Assembly: GCA_030142905.1 (NCBI GenBank)
Contig: JASJOG010000110.1
Coordinates: 610,001 to 674,000 of the forward strand
Length of the DNA: 64,000 bases
Reading direction: 5' to 3'
Origin: Heliopora coerulea
Taxonomy: Eukaryota > Cnidaria > Anthozoa > Scleralcyonacea > Helioporidae
Shown here: one piece after another, positions 20,836 to 31,300 of the stretch
Position numbering within the stretch: position 1 is the first letter of the stretch
Layout of the letters: each line of letters begins with the position of its first letter
Notes under the pieces: model-generated
What the model was told of the DNA's origin: nothing
Seen by the model: only the letters and a program-made list of their open reading frames with translations
Databases searched by the model: none
Translations under genes and position numbers: made by a program

Positions 20836-22900
20836 TTAACCCCAAACCATTGCGCGTAGTAATCTAATTATAGATATGCGTAGTAATTAAATTATAGACA
20901 TGACAACCCTGATGACTGCTTGTTGTCAGTAAGGTATGGCATTTTCAAACTTTCAGTGAAAGGAAAGTCCATTCACGTTCATGGATGGTAGTATTTTTGT
21001 AAATAATTTCACTGAATATACAAAAAATTCTAATCTTCAATTCGCTCTAATGAATATGCTATCTCACTAATAAACATTAATATACACTAATAAAAGTTTA
21101 TATCTTGGTAATGAATAGCAAAAGGTGCATCAGATTAAGCTACAAGATGTTCACCATTTAAACGTCAGTGAACGTCTATTAAACTTTGTCCGTGTGTTTC
21201 TGTCAAATTCCTGACTGTGATGACATTACATATTCGAATTTTGACCTGGGTTCTCATCTTTATTTTGCGTCTAAGGTCCAAGATCCTGTGTACAAGGTGA
21301 TAAATATTTACCAAAATTTTCGTCAAAACCTTTCCGAAATAATACTCCAAAACCTGTACATTTGTTTCGATAATAACTAAAAAAAATTTGGGTAACTATT
21401 GAATAAAGTCAATCATAGATGTAATATTAATCTGCTAACTTTTAAATTGTCAGCTTGCTGGAAAATTTTTGAAAATAACTTGCCTCAAATAATGTAAAAT
21501 CATATAAATAATGTTCAACAATCTAATAATTTTTTGAAGTAATGTTGAATTAACGAGAACAAGTATTTTATCAGTCTTGGAATACCAGACTATTGCTGAG
21601 TATTTTAGAGTCGATTTATAAAATAACACTCATCCTAGGCACGCTCTGATTGGACGAGCCTCATTTTCTCTCAGTGTATTGAGACACGCTGATCTCATTT
21701 TCATTTTGTATTCGAGTTTAGAGACGTGGATGATGTCATGAAAACTCGAAAAAACCTTGGTTATCTTATAAAGAGAAAAAATCGAAAATAGCTTTCGTGT
21801 CTTTGTACTGTGATAGAATCATTCATTACGCCATTTCAACCGGGAAAATGCCAGAAAACACTCGGCTACGCCTCATCCTTCCATCAAGCATTTTTCCGGT
21901 CGAAATGACGTCTTATGTTTCTATCACAGCACAGAGATACTCCAGCTATTTACTATTCGTTCAAAAGAATGAACTGCGAGTTTATCTACTGCTTGAAAAG
22001 AGAACCCTTTCTTATGTTCATTTAAAAACTTTTTGCGGTCTGAGCTGAAGAAACCAGTGAAAAATTTATCTAATACAGCCAGCGTGTCATAACATGTTTA
22101 AAGATACTTCAATGTCATGATTTTCTTTTGCGTTGCATTGAATAAATCGCGTCACGTCTAAAAAGGAGACGTCAGACCCGACGGTATCGACATGACGAGC
22201 CAACAACAACTTTGTTTCAAAGACATCGTTTTTTAAGGAACACCTGACGAGATCATTATGACGAGTAACGTAACAACGTAACTAAATCATTTAATTTTAG
22301 TTTTATTCAGTGCCATACCATTGGTTGATTCCTTGAGTGCAAAGAGATTCAATATCGGGCAAAAAGTGATTACGATAAAACATTCAGCTCTGATATTCAT
22401 AAAGCCTATTATAGAAAAAAAGACACTAAATTACCTATTGCATAAATATAATTCAATTGATATAAACTCAATTAGAATTAGTCAATTAACTAATTATTTG
22501 GGTTGCGTTGAGTTGTACGGTATTTAGCTTGTATGTTAAGTCATACAGTTCGTTCTGTGGCGAACCTGCTCTTCCATGAATATTGTACATGTCTTGTTGA
22601 ATATTCTAAATTACTGATGCAGTGACTTAAAAAAACAGGTTTTTGACAGAATTTATCATTATCTTTGAAATGAAAGATTGACAACATCTTTTTTTTTTTT
22701 CACCCCTTCCCGATATGAAATTGCTTCTGACCTACCTGAAACAGAAGGGTACGAGAGTTCAAGGGCCACCGTTTTTAAATAGTATAAATAATAAACGAAG
22801 AAAGTGATGAATCCAATCAAAACTGCGCATACCATTTGTTATTGTGAAGTATGTGGTATAATATGAATCATATATGGGATATGATGTGCGTATGTGTGTA
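20836..22900. other. Intergenic DNA upstream of the DUF229 gene
   Basis: This is AT-rich and non-coding. Apart from the hairpin at 21808-21930, nothing is recognised. It includes the presumed DUF229 promoter just above 20836. Confidence 0.5.
21808..21930. repeat. Fold-back with 42-bp arms and a loop sharing the ACTCGGCTACGCC motif
   Basis: CTGTGATAGAA...CATTTCAACCGGGAAAATGC is repeated inverted as GCATTTTTCCGGTCGAAATG...TTCTATCACAG around a loop of about 38 bases. The loop contains AACACTCGGCTACGCCTC, close to a motif in the fold-back element at 46250-46790. Confidence 0.75.
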
Positions 22901-22930
22901 TGTGTGTGTATATATATATATATATATATG
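22896..22930. repeat. (TG/TA)n microsatellite at a Penelope-like element end
   Basis: TGTGTATGTGTGTGTATATA runs into (TA)n and directly abuts the 3' end of the Penelope-like element. Another TA-rich run (24955-24990) lies near the other end. Confidence 0.85.
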
Positions 22931-23162
22931 TTGTGATTTTGTTCTCCGGATTTGTGCTTTGGTGTGTCGAGCTTTCGACTTGGTCCTTCAAGTCTTCTTC
23001 AGGTTATGGTGTGGTATTTGCACGTGGTTTGTTTCTATCAGTTTGGCCCATGAGTCTTGGCGCGTGTAGGCGTTCCGAGCGTCTGATAGGTGGATTGGGC
23101 TGTGGGCTGTTCTCATCGGTGGATTCTGATGAATTGAAGTGATTGGTTGGTTCATGGATAGT
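22931..23162 (-). repeat. Penelope-like element 1 terminal repeat, 3' copy
   Basis: This 232-bp segment matches 24692-24923 as an inverted copy with few differences. It includes the C-terminal coding tail and a hammerhead-like core at 22973-23002. Confidence 0.85.
22973..23002 (-). other. Hammerhead-like core at Penelope end (copy A)
   Basis: On the minus strand, CTGAAGA is followed by A, the stem GACTTG/CAAGTC with loop AAGGAC, then GAAA. The order CTGANGA, stem II, GAAA is the conserved hammerhead ribozyme core, and such motifs are known in Penelope-like elements. Stems I and III were not resolved, so activity is not claimed. Confidence 0.5.
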
Positions 23163-24633
23163 TGGTAGTGATGTGATGTTAGTTGGCTGTTCTGACGTAT
23201 TTATGTAGGTTTTGCTGTCTTCATTTCGGATTTTGAATCGGAGCTGGTGGTATGCTGCGGGAATGTCGATGTGTCTGTTAATTGCGGGTTTGTCGAGGCT
23301 GTGCCATGCTTCCTTAAATTCGCGTGCGTGTCTTGTGTTTGCTTGTCGTAGTACTTCTGTGTTGGCCCAATGGAATGTATGGTTTGTATTTTGGACGTGT
23401 GTGGCTGGGAGCGATCGTGAGTCTTGTCGCTTGATTGCGTTCTTGTGTTCAGTTAGTCTTGAGTTAATTGTCTTCGAGGTTTCGCCAATGTAAACGTTGT
23501 TGCAATCACGGCAAGGGATCATATAAATTTCGTTATGTTTTTCAAGGTTGTCGACGGTGTCTTTATGTGTTGTGAATATGGATCTGAGTTTACTAGTTGG
23601 TTTGTGTGCTACTTTTATTCGATGTTGTTCCAGTATTCTTGACGTTATTTGGGATATGGTTCGTTTGTAGGGTAGAGTTATGCGTCGTGTTTGATTGGTG
23701 TTGTCTTGTTCGTCGTCAGTGTTTCGCGGAGGATTGTGTTGTCGTTGTACGCTGAATTTGTCGATGAAGTGTCTAGGGTAGTTGTTCTTTCTGAATGTTT
23801 CGTGTAGATATTCTTGTTTTTTTTTGTTTTTTTTCTTGGGTGTTGCAGTGCGTTTCAATTCGCTTGAAGAGAGTTCTGATACAGCTGATCTTGTGTTGGG
23901 TTGGGTGGTTGCTATGGTAGTTTAATATTTGATCGGTATGGGTTTCCTTTTGGTACACTTGGGTTTTGATCTTTCTGTTGTCTGTTCTCGTGAGTAAAAC
24001 GTCCAGGAATGCTATTTGATAGTTTTGTTCTGTCTCCATTGTAAAAGCGATATCTTCGGTGGTGTTTTTGATGGTGTGGTATAACTCATCGATTTGTTCT
24101 GTTTTTGCAATAGAAAATACATCGTCGACGTATCTAATCCATAGTTTTATGTTGTTGTTGTCAGAGAATACTTTGCGTTCTAAATCTTGTTTTTACCCAT
24201 GTGGTTTCTTTGTTGTTGTAGACTTCACGATAATGTCTTGTGCTCTTTAACTTTCGTTGTAGTTTGTTGTGACGTTGGAGTTTATATACTGCAGTTGTAC
24301 GCGTTATAGTTTCGTTTAGAGTATTGGCATCATATTCTGCGGTGGTCTCAGTGATTGTTTGTTTGAATGTGCCGAGTTTGGTTCAATAGCTTCGTAGTCG
24401 GTTATGTGTTCCAGTGATAAGCGTGTTAAGCATACGTTTTCTATTGGTTTGTGCGGTTCGTCTTGCGAGTTGAGTTTTTACTGGTGGCCTGTAGTTGACG
24501 CTGTTTGGTAGAATGTTCAGGCGTTTACATAAGTGGAGGAAGTGAAGTTGTTCTAACGCTGATGCTTCTTTACGAGCAAACGATTCCCACTTTCTGGCGG
24601 TTTTAAGGGTAGTCAACCCATAACTTCTCTTAA

Positions 24634-24694
24634 GTGACTTACTTACAGCCTACTTAAGTGAATTACAGCCTACTTAAGTGAATTACAGCCTACT
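24634..24694. repeat. 20-bp tandem repeat, about 2.5-3 copies
   Basis: The unit TACTTAAGTGAATTACAGCC is repeated directly next to the inverted Penelope terminus. The first copy is shorter and diverged. Confidence 0.85.
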
Positions 24695-24923
24695 ATCCAT
24701 GAACCAACCAATCACTTCAATTCATCAGAATCCACCGATGAGAACAGCCCACAGCCCAATCCACTTATCAGACGCTCGGAACGCCTACACGCGCAAAGAC
24801 TCATGGGCCAAACTGATAGAAACAAACCACGTGCAAATACCACACCATAACCTGACGAAAACTTGAAGGACCAAGTCGAAAGCTCGACACACCAAAACAC
24901 AAATCCGGAGAACAAAGTCACAT
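24692..24923 (+). repeat. Penelope-like element 1 terminal repeat, inverted copy
   Basis: This is the inverted copy of 22931-23162 at the element's 5' side, with a hammerhead-like core at 24852-24881. It is preceded by a 20-bp tandem repeat at 24634-24694. Confidence 0.85.
24852..24881 (+). other. Hammerhead-like core at Penelope end (copy B)
   Basis: CTGACGA, AA, the stem ACTTG/CAAGT with loop AAGGAC, C, then GAAA. It differs from copy A at two positions, one of which shortens stem II by a base pair. Confidence 0.45.
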
Positions 24924-25006
24924 CATTACTATGCCTGGATTACAAGTATTTAATTCATATATATAGTATATGGTAAACATATATATATGCAGTATATGGT
25001 AAACAT

Positions 25007-25400
25007 ATGGAAGACGTGAATCCTCTCCCTGAGAAAGGAACAAAAGAGTCCCTTTCCTGTGATGAGTGTGGCCGCGTCTGCTTCTCAAAAGCAGTCCTCG
25101 TTAACCACGAACGTGGTCATGGTGCCATCCCCGCCTATCACTATGACATCCAGAACGATTTTTCATGCTCTCTTTGCAACAAAGTGTGTAGGTCAGCTAG
25201 TGGACTCACACGGCATTATAGATCTAAACATCCTGATCACCAGGCTGCTGCCGGAAAACGTACTTGTAATAACTGTGGAATGCCTTGCAAGTCACTTGCA
25301 GGTCTCATGAGCCATCTGAGAACGTCACCAGCGACAGCAAAACCAACCATAATGTTTGTTAGAAGATTTGGAGTCTCAGGAGTGGTCTTACTCGGTCACG
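25007..25400 (+). pseudogene. C2H2 zinc-finger fragment, probably from a retroelement ORF
   Basis: An ATG at 25007 opens a frame with three Cys2-His2-like units: CDECGRVCFSKAVLVNHERG, CSLCNKVCRSASGLTRHYRS and CNNCGMPCKSLAGLMSHLR. The third keeps only one clear His. The short, identically patterned CxxCxRxCxSxxGLxxH fingers are like those at the C-termini of some RTE/CR1-type retroelement proteins. A genuine zinc-finger gene exon is the alternative. The frame then runs into a (TA)n tract and has no plausible end. Confidence 0.45.
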
Positions 25401-25412
25401 AGTTGACTTCCA

Positions 25413-25417
<5 letters not shown>

Positions 25418-25449
<32 letters not shown>
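25418..25449. repeat. (TA)n microsatellite
   Basis: About 16 TA units between the zinc-finger fragment and Penelope-like element 2. Confidence 0.95.
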
Positions 25450-25454
<5 letters not shown>

Positions 25455-25489
25455 GCGTTTTGGCGATAAAACCTACTAAATTTTAGATA

Positions 25490-27060
25490 CTAAATTTTAC
25501 AAGCGGTGAAAGTTCTACTGATATAAAAACAACTAACTAAAAATTTTAATATATTACAAAAATCCTTCAAGTTTAAATCATTGGGTACTAATGATTTCAA
25601 TTTGGCAGCCCATAAACCTTCCCTATTCGTTGGGTCATTAACATTCGTCTTATCAATTATTTTCACAACCATGTCCTCTATTCTCTTATGTCCGTCTTCA
25701 AAGAAATGCTTACATAAATGTTCCCTGAAATCCCTCTCTGCCCTTTCCCAAACCTAATCATACTGCTTTAATGGTTATTGAACCTTTGCCCAAATGATGT
25801 AACTGTACTTCCTACATAGTTTTTTCTACATTTCTTACATGAAACGAGGTAAATCACACCTTCGGAATCGCAATTAAAGGAAAAGCTAATGAAATATTTT
25901 TTGTTATCTCCCTCAAATTCCTTACCCCCCTGAACACATATAAAAATTTTACTCTGTGATTTACCACATTTCTTCATGCCTTCAACCTTATCTCTCTCCT
26001 TATCTAACTTTGACCTTACTAATTCATGTCTTAGATTCCTGGGTCTTCTGAAAAGCAACCATAGAATTCTCCCCAAATACTTTTTACATGTCCTTCAAAG
26101 CATGCAAAATTGGCCAAAGCAAACTAATAATTCTACTAATCCCTGAAAGTGCTGGGTGGACGTTAACCACTAAAGGTGTTCTATCTAAACTGTTTCTCTT
26201 TCCAATCTCCTGACTAAGAAGGTCTTCTCGTTTCTTCGCCTTCATCTACAAAATTCCTCTTAAATCCTCTCTTAACAAAATGACTCTTAGGCGCAGCTCA
26301 AACGTCGAACTTTTCATGTGCCGAATCTAATATTAATGAGCAAAATCCTTGGTTCAAACTGATTTCCATTTGATTCGGCACAAGAAAAATTCGACGTTTG
26401 AACTGGGCCTTAAGTCCCGTAAGGCTTTCTTTAAAAACTTTATCTTAATCACAAATGCGTGTCACCATAAGAGCCTGTCCATAAGGAGTTCCTTTCTTAA
26501 TATGTTTCGGATGACACGATTTACTATCTAAATATCTGATGCCTATCTGTCGGCTTTGAATATAAATCCGTAGAGATCCTATTATTTTTGAGCTGTACCC
26601 AAACATCTAGAAATGCTAATTTTCCTCACGACTATTTCCAAGTGTACTTAATACTATCATGATAATTATTAACATATTCAAAAAACTGGAACAATGCTTC
26701 CTTTCCGTGTAACCAGACGAAGAATATATCATCCAGAACCAGCGGATCCAGTTGATAATTCTTCAACATTTTACGCTCCAAATCAGACATATTAGCAAAG
26801 GAGGGTGCAAACTTTGTCCCAGGAGCGGTCCCCAATTTTTGTCGACAGATGTTGCTATTAAATTAAAAAAAGTTATTCTCCAAAATAATCCCGGCCAAAT
26901 CTATCAAATGATGACAAGAAGCAAAATTTCCATCAAAGTTAAATTCATCTCCATATTCTTCTAAAATTTTCTTCACACTCTTTAATCCTTCATGGTGGGG
27001 AATATGATTCGAGTAATTTAATGTTTTATAACAGCGTGCTGTACGCGGTGCAGTATACAC
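25490..27060 (-). mobile_element. Penelope-like retroelement 2, left copy, broken
   Basis: Minus-strand coding blocks in order are a pre-RT segment (27060-26863), the RT stretch GTAPGTKFAPSFA...LDDIFFVW (26835-26632) with the catalytic Asp pair, and a GIY-YIG nuclease near 25860-25768 (YLVSCKKCRKNYVGST...RFNNH). The frame is interrupted by stops and a 120-bp MITE insertion. The family differs clearly from element 1. Sequence from about 26070 to 26995 is duplicated inverted at 27918-28738. Confidence 0.8.
26290..26409. mobile_element. PIF/Harbinger-type MITE with proven insertion
   Basis: This 120-bp element has long TIRs: GGCGCAGCTCAAACGTCGAA at the left and, inverted, GGCCCAGTTCAAACGTCGAA at the right. 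It is flanked by TTA duplications at 26287-26289 and 26410-26412. The sister copy of the host element (near 28498-28506) has an uninterrupted CTTAAG at this point, so the insertion and the 3-bp duplication are seen directly. The TWA target and GGSCC-type ends fit PIF/Harbinger. Confidence 0.85.
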
Positions 27061-27104
27061 TTGCTTCGGACGAGGCGTCGAACGAATTTTGCTTCAATAT
27101 ACAT

Positions 27105-27126
27105 ACATGCATACATAAATACATAC

Positions 27127-27186
<60 letters not shown>

Positions 27187-27192
27187 ATATAT
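27105..27192. repeat. (CATA)n/(TA)n microsatellite
   Basis: About nine ACAT units grade into about 20 TA units between the two Penelope copies. Confidence 0.95.
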
Positions 27193-27917
27193 AATTCCAC
27201 TTATTCCACATAAACAAGCCAAAGAAAATAAATCAGACACGACAAAACTCTTGCAGATCTAAGTTGAATGTTAAATCGTGACCAACTTATTTTATTCGAT
27301 CATGGAGTGAAAGAGAATTTAATGTAATATGTCCCAAGACTATCTGCGTGTTTGTCAGTCGGTCCCAAGAGGTCTTTAAAGACGAAAATTTCAAGATAAT
27401 CTGTGGTGAATTACGATGATTTCAGAGTGATATGAGTGATTCTTTTATTCAACGTAGTTAGAAACTCACTTTAACGTTTTACTCAAGCATTCAACGACGA
27501 AAAATGGATTGAATCACAACAATGTTGATTTAGTCTGTTGGGAGACAATGTTTTGCAAATGGTGTGACATCACAACTGGACATGGCTGCGCGTTTGTCTA
27601 TTCTCCTCAATTGATTTGTTATATTCCGTTCAAAAAACTGGTTTGAACGAGAACCATGCAATATAATCCATCAAAACGAAAATAAAAAAATTCAAACTAA
27701 CATTACACCAAAAAAACAATGTCGTGTCTCAGGCATTTTAAACTTTGCTTGTACACTCGTTTCTTCTACCAACTAGTAAATTCTCCACTAAAACTAATTT
27801 CGGCAGTAAAATATAAATAACTCGATAATAAAACCTCCTTCCACCAAAGTTCAACATTTAAAATATCTCAATCCAAAGGATTGAAAAGTTTGGAAGGAGG
27901 AAGGATTACGGAATTTA
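27193..27917. other. Spacer between inverted Penelope-like copies
   Basis: This 0.7-kb non-coding spacer holds no recognised element. Together with the microsatellite it separates the two arms of the inverted duplication. Confidence 0.5.
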
Positions 27918-28738
27918 CGAGGAAGGATTAAAGAGTTTGAAGGAGATTTTACGAGAATATGGAGATGAAATTAAATTTGAAGGAAATTTTGCTTCTTGTC
28001 ATCATTTGATAGATTTGGCCGGGATTATTTTGGAGAATAACTTTTTTTAATTTAATAGCAACATCTGTCGACAAAAATTGGGGACCGCTCCTGGGACAAA
28101 GTTTGCACCCTCCTTTGCTAATATGTCTGATTTGGAGCGTAAAATGTTGAAGAATTATCAACTGGATCCGCTGGTTCTGGATGATATATTCTTCGTCTGG
28201 TTACACGGAAAGGAAGCATTGTTCCAGTTTTTTGAATATGTTAATAATTATCATGATAGTATTAAGTACACTTGGAAATAGTCGTGAGGAAAATTAGCAT
28301 TTCTAGATGTTTGGGTACAGCTCAAAAATAATAGGATCTCTACGGATTTATATTCAAAGCCGACAGATAGGCATCAGATATTTAGATAGTAAATCGTGTC
28401 ATCCGAAACATATTAAGAAAGGAACTCCTTATGGACAGGCTCTTATGGTGACACGCATTTGTGATTAAGATAAAGTTTTTAAAGAAAGCCTTACGGGACT
28501 TAAGAGTCATTTTGTTAAGAGAGGGTTTAAGGGGAATTTTGCAGATGAACAATTTGTAAGGGCCAAGGCGAAGAAACGAGAAGACCTTCTTAGTCAGGAG
28601 ATTGGAAAGAGGAACAGTTTAGATAGAACATCTTTAGTGGTTAACTTCTACCCAGCACTTTCGGGGATTGCAAGAATGATTAGTTTGCTTTGGCCAATCT
28701 TGCACGCTTCGAAGGACATGGAAAAAGTATTTGGGGAG
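27918..28738 (+). mobile_element. Penelope-like retroelement 2, right inverted partial copy
   Basis: This is the inverted counterpart of about 26070-26995. The segment 28078-28281 encodes the same 67 residues as 26835-26632. It lacks the GIY-YIG nuclease and the MITE, and keeps 17 bp (in the AAGGGCC...CAAT region near 28556-28575) that the left copy has lost. It is truncated at both ends relative to a full element. Confidence 0.8.
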
Positions 28739-30319
28739 ACTTATTATTTCCATGTTGGCCGTTTTTCATAAAAGCGAATCTGAAATTCTACCATAAACGC
28801 GCCTTACAACTCGGTCACGAATATTGCGAATGATTTGTCGAATATTGTAAATGACTTGTAAGTTTTAAAATTAAACTATCGTTTTCTTTATCTTTTTAAT
28901 TTTATGGATCAACTCCCTCAGGCATAATGGATAAGTGTCGGGACTCAGAAGTAAGACTACAAAATTACAGAAATTAGCATCAGAAAGCCATATGGTCCTT
29001 TGTCGCTGAAGCTTAATAGGGACCTTAAGCAAGCACAATGAAAACATCAACGACTACATCATTCATGTCATGGAATTTTCATCAAGACCAAGAGAATGAC
29101 AAATTTTTAGTGCCAAGAACTATCCCAGCACCGTCCTCGTTCTTCATACAACGTCACTCAGAGCATTTTCCTGTATTTTGGACGACGTGAAGTCACTAAA
29201 CGGTGAAAGATCTTGGTTCAGTTTGAATCCACTCAGTCAACAGAACCTTTTCAGAACCGTTGAAACTTTTAAGAGGTCAAAAACATGCATTAACAATCTA
29301 AAATGACTTCAGTGGGCCTCGGTTTCTTATAAATCCTAACATTTTGACAGCCTGTCTCCTGTTGCTTATTTTGGGATAGGTGGGTGATGGATGATAGGAA
29401 GCGCTTACGATAGTTTACTTCAGGATGTTATTAACAGTGATTTGACATGACGCAAACTGTTTAGGTGACAGGTACGCAAATTACGATGGCAACATAATAA
29501 ACCAGATGCAACAATTCATGTTTAACTCAGAGTAATTCTAAATCATCGAACTAGAGATTGTTTAACTCGAAATTTCGACTTAATACTGTGGTATATCTAA
29601 ACGAAATTCATACTAGCGATTGTACGCCGCGGGGTTTGGTAGCTTGAAGTGGAGTAAGACAGCGAAGGATTATACATGATTAATACAAAATACAGTCGCC
29701 CGAATTTGTCTAAAAATACAGCCTTGTCATTGTGCAGTTTTAACAGTGATTATAATGCGCCGAAGTCATTTGAACACAAGTTTTCTCTGAGCAGTCAAGT
29801 TTGTCGCTTTCTTGAATTATGGAGTAAAGTAATCTTGAAATGGATGAGAAACTAATAATTATTGGCTGTTGTAAGCAAACCCAGACCAGATAAAGTGATT
29901 ATTGGTCCACATATACATATGTCTTGACATACTTACGTGACATATTTCATGTTGCATATCGCCTTGTTCACAAACTTTAAAACCCTTGAATTCACTCAAT
30001 AAACAATTCCCACACATCAACCATGAAGTGCTTACTCAGCCTTAAAAATTATTGTAATTATAATTTTCAACGTTATTTGCAATTCAAATGTCACTTATTC
30101 CAAGGAAAATTGAGGATAAAGAGACCGTTTGGATTATGCCGGCGCATGAGGAAAAAAAATCTTAATTGGACAAAATCTCAATCGACTAGCAATATTGATT
30201 AGTTTACGTTCCGTTCGAATTTTCAGACGTACTTAGTTTCACGGACATTCATATGTTTCTAAGGAAGGTCAGAATCAACGCAAGTACTTATAGGGCTATA
30301 CAGACTTTGCACCCAGCCG
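28739..30319. other. Intergenic DNA, nothing recognised
   Basis: This is 1.6 kb of AT-rich DNA with frequent stops in all frames. I see no gene, RNA gene or transposon terminus. Confidence 0.5.
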
Positions 30320-30338
30320 TGCCAAGCTGCATGTGGTA

Positions 30339-30458
30339 CAGTCGAACCTCGATTATCCGGACCTCGATTATCCGGACGTCTCGATTATTCGGACTTTTTC
30401 TCTGGTCCCAAATTTTTCATGAATATTAATAAGTCATAATGAAGATCCATCGAAATTA

Positions 30459-30497
<39 letters not shown>

Positions 30498-30699
30498 TTT
30501 ATTTTTTTTTCGCAATCTAAACATTAACAAGTGTATTTTAAACGGGTTTGTTTTCCTTTAGAAGAGCGAGCGTACTAAGCGCTCGCACGTATTGTAAGTG
30601 AAGTGCTTTCAGCTGAATTCTGATTCGATTATCCAGACTCTCGATTATCCGGACTATTTGCCCCAGTCCCGCCCAGTCCGGATAATCGAGGTTCGACTG
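30339..30699. mobile_element. Pogo/Tigger-like MITE with extended flanking inverted repeat
   Basis: The termini CAGTCGAACCTCGATTATCC (30339 on) and its complement ending at 30699 are the classic pogo-type TIR, with extra GATTATCCGGAC copies inside both ends. The left flank ends in TA as expected and the right flank begins AA. The inverted repeat continues outside the usual ends for about 14-20 bp (AGCTGCATGTGG against GGCTGCACATGG). An (ATT)n run (30460-30496) and the palindrome-like GAGCGAGCG...CGCTCGC lie inside. Confidence 0.75.
30460..30496. repeat. (ATT)n microsatellite
   Basis: About 12 ATT units lie inside the pogo-like MITE. Confidence 0.95.
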
Positions 30700-31004
30700 A
30701 ACCATGTGCAGCCAGCTCTGCTATTTGATAAGGAGTTTAAGCTAACACTACGGCAACGTCATTACGTCGTCAAGGACTTTCCACGGTTCCACGACTACGT
30801 TGACACACAATAGGTGAGACTTTTCGGATATTTTAAACGTTAACATGCTGACCTGAGCTCCCGAGAAGATTTTCAGAGGCGTAAACAACATTTACAATTA
30901 ATTACAACGTCAGTAAAATGTTATTCTATTCAAATGTGTAAAGTTAAGCTGCTTTGTTAAATGCCGTTGCCGTTATAGCTTGCTTAAACTCCCTAATGAT
31001 TTTC

Positions 31005-31300
31005 TGTCATGACGTCATGACGTCATCGAAAACGGAAAGATTCAATCATTTTGGCACATCTTTATGTTACATAAAAGTGTGATATGTGTCTGGATCGTCT
31101 TCCCCAGAAATGTTTTCATGGTTTTCAGAATGTTTGAAACGAGCTCGAGATATTGACCTTTTTATGCGAAAAATAAACTAAAATTATAATAATTTCGTTA
31201 AAATTTGCTTTATAAATTTGCATGAATACTTTTTAATAGGTCGTAGCTCTGGTTCGAACAACTTTTAAATATACAGCATAATGCAAATAATGGCAAAAAA
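31005..31300 (+). repeat. Dispersed non-coding repeat, copy 1
   Basis: This shares order and wording with 58860-59175: CATGACGTCAT-like start, TTTTCAGAATGTTTGAAA, GCGAAAAATA...ACTAAAATTA, GTTAAAATTTG, AGCTCTG and ATGC(A/T)AATAAT. The two copies lie 28 kb apart in the same orientation. No coding sequence or TIR was found. Confidence 0.6.

Larger units (their letters stand above)
22931..24923 (-). mobile_element. Penelope-like retroelement 1 (RT + GIY-YIG), broken, with inverted terminal copies
   Basis: The element reads on the minus strand. A reverse-transcriptase region spans about 24616-23780 with the catalytic RYVDD at 24135-24121 and the following block ending in LDVLL. The C-terminal part (23858-23004) has a GIY-YIG nuclease at about 23525-23430: CRDCNNVYIGET, then SRLTEHK. 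RT plus GIY-YIG in this order defines EN+ Penelope-like elements. The frame is broken at least twice, near 24390 and within a poly-A/T run near 23820, so it is not intact. The last 232 bp (22931-23162) recur inverted at 24692-24923, a known arrangement for Penelope terminal repeats. Confidence 0.85.

Noticed and set aside
27018..27217. IYIYIY/MYVCMY-type open frames, also at 22851-23142, 8506-8688, 16433-16630 and 46985-47267
   Set aside because: These are translations of (TA)n and (CATA)n microsatellites.
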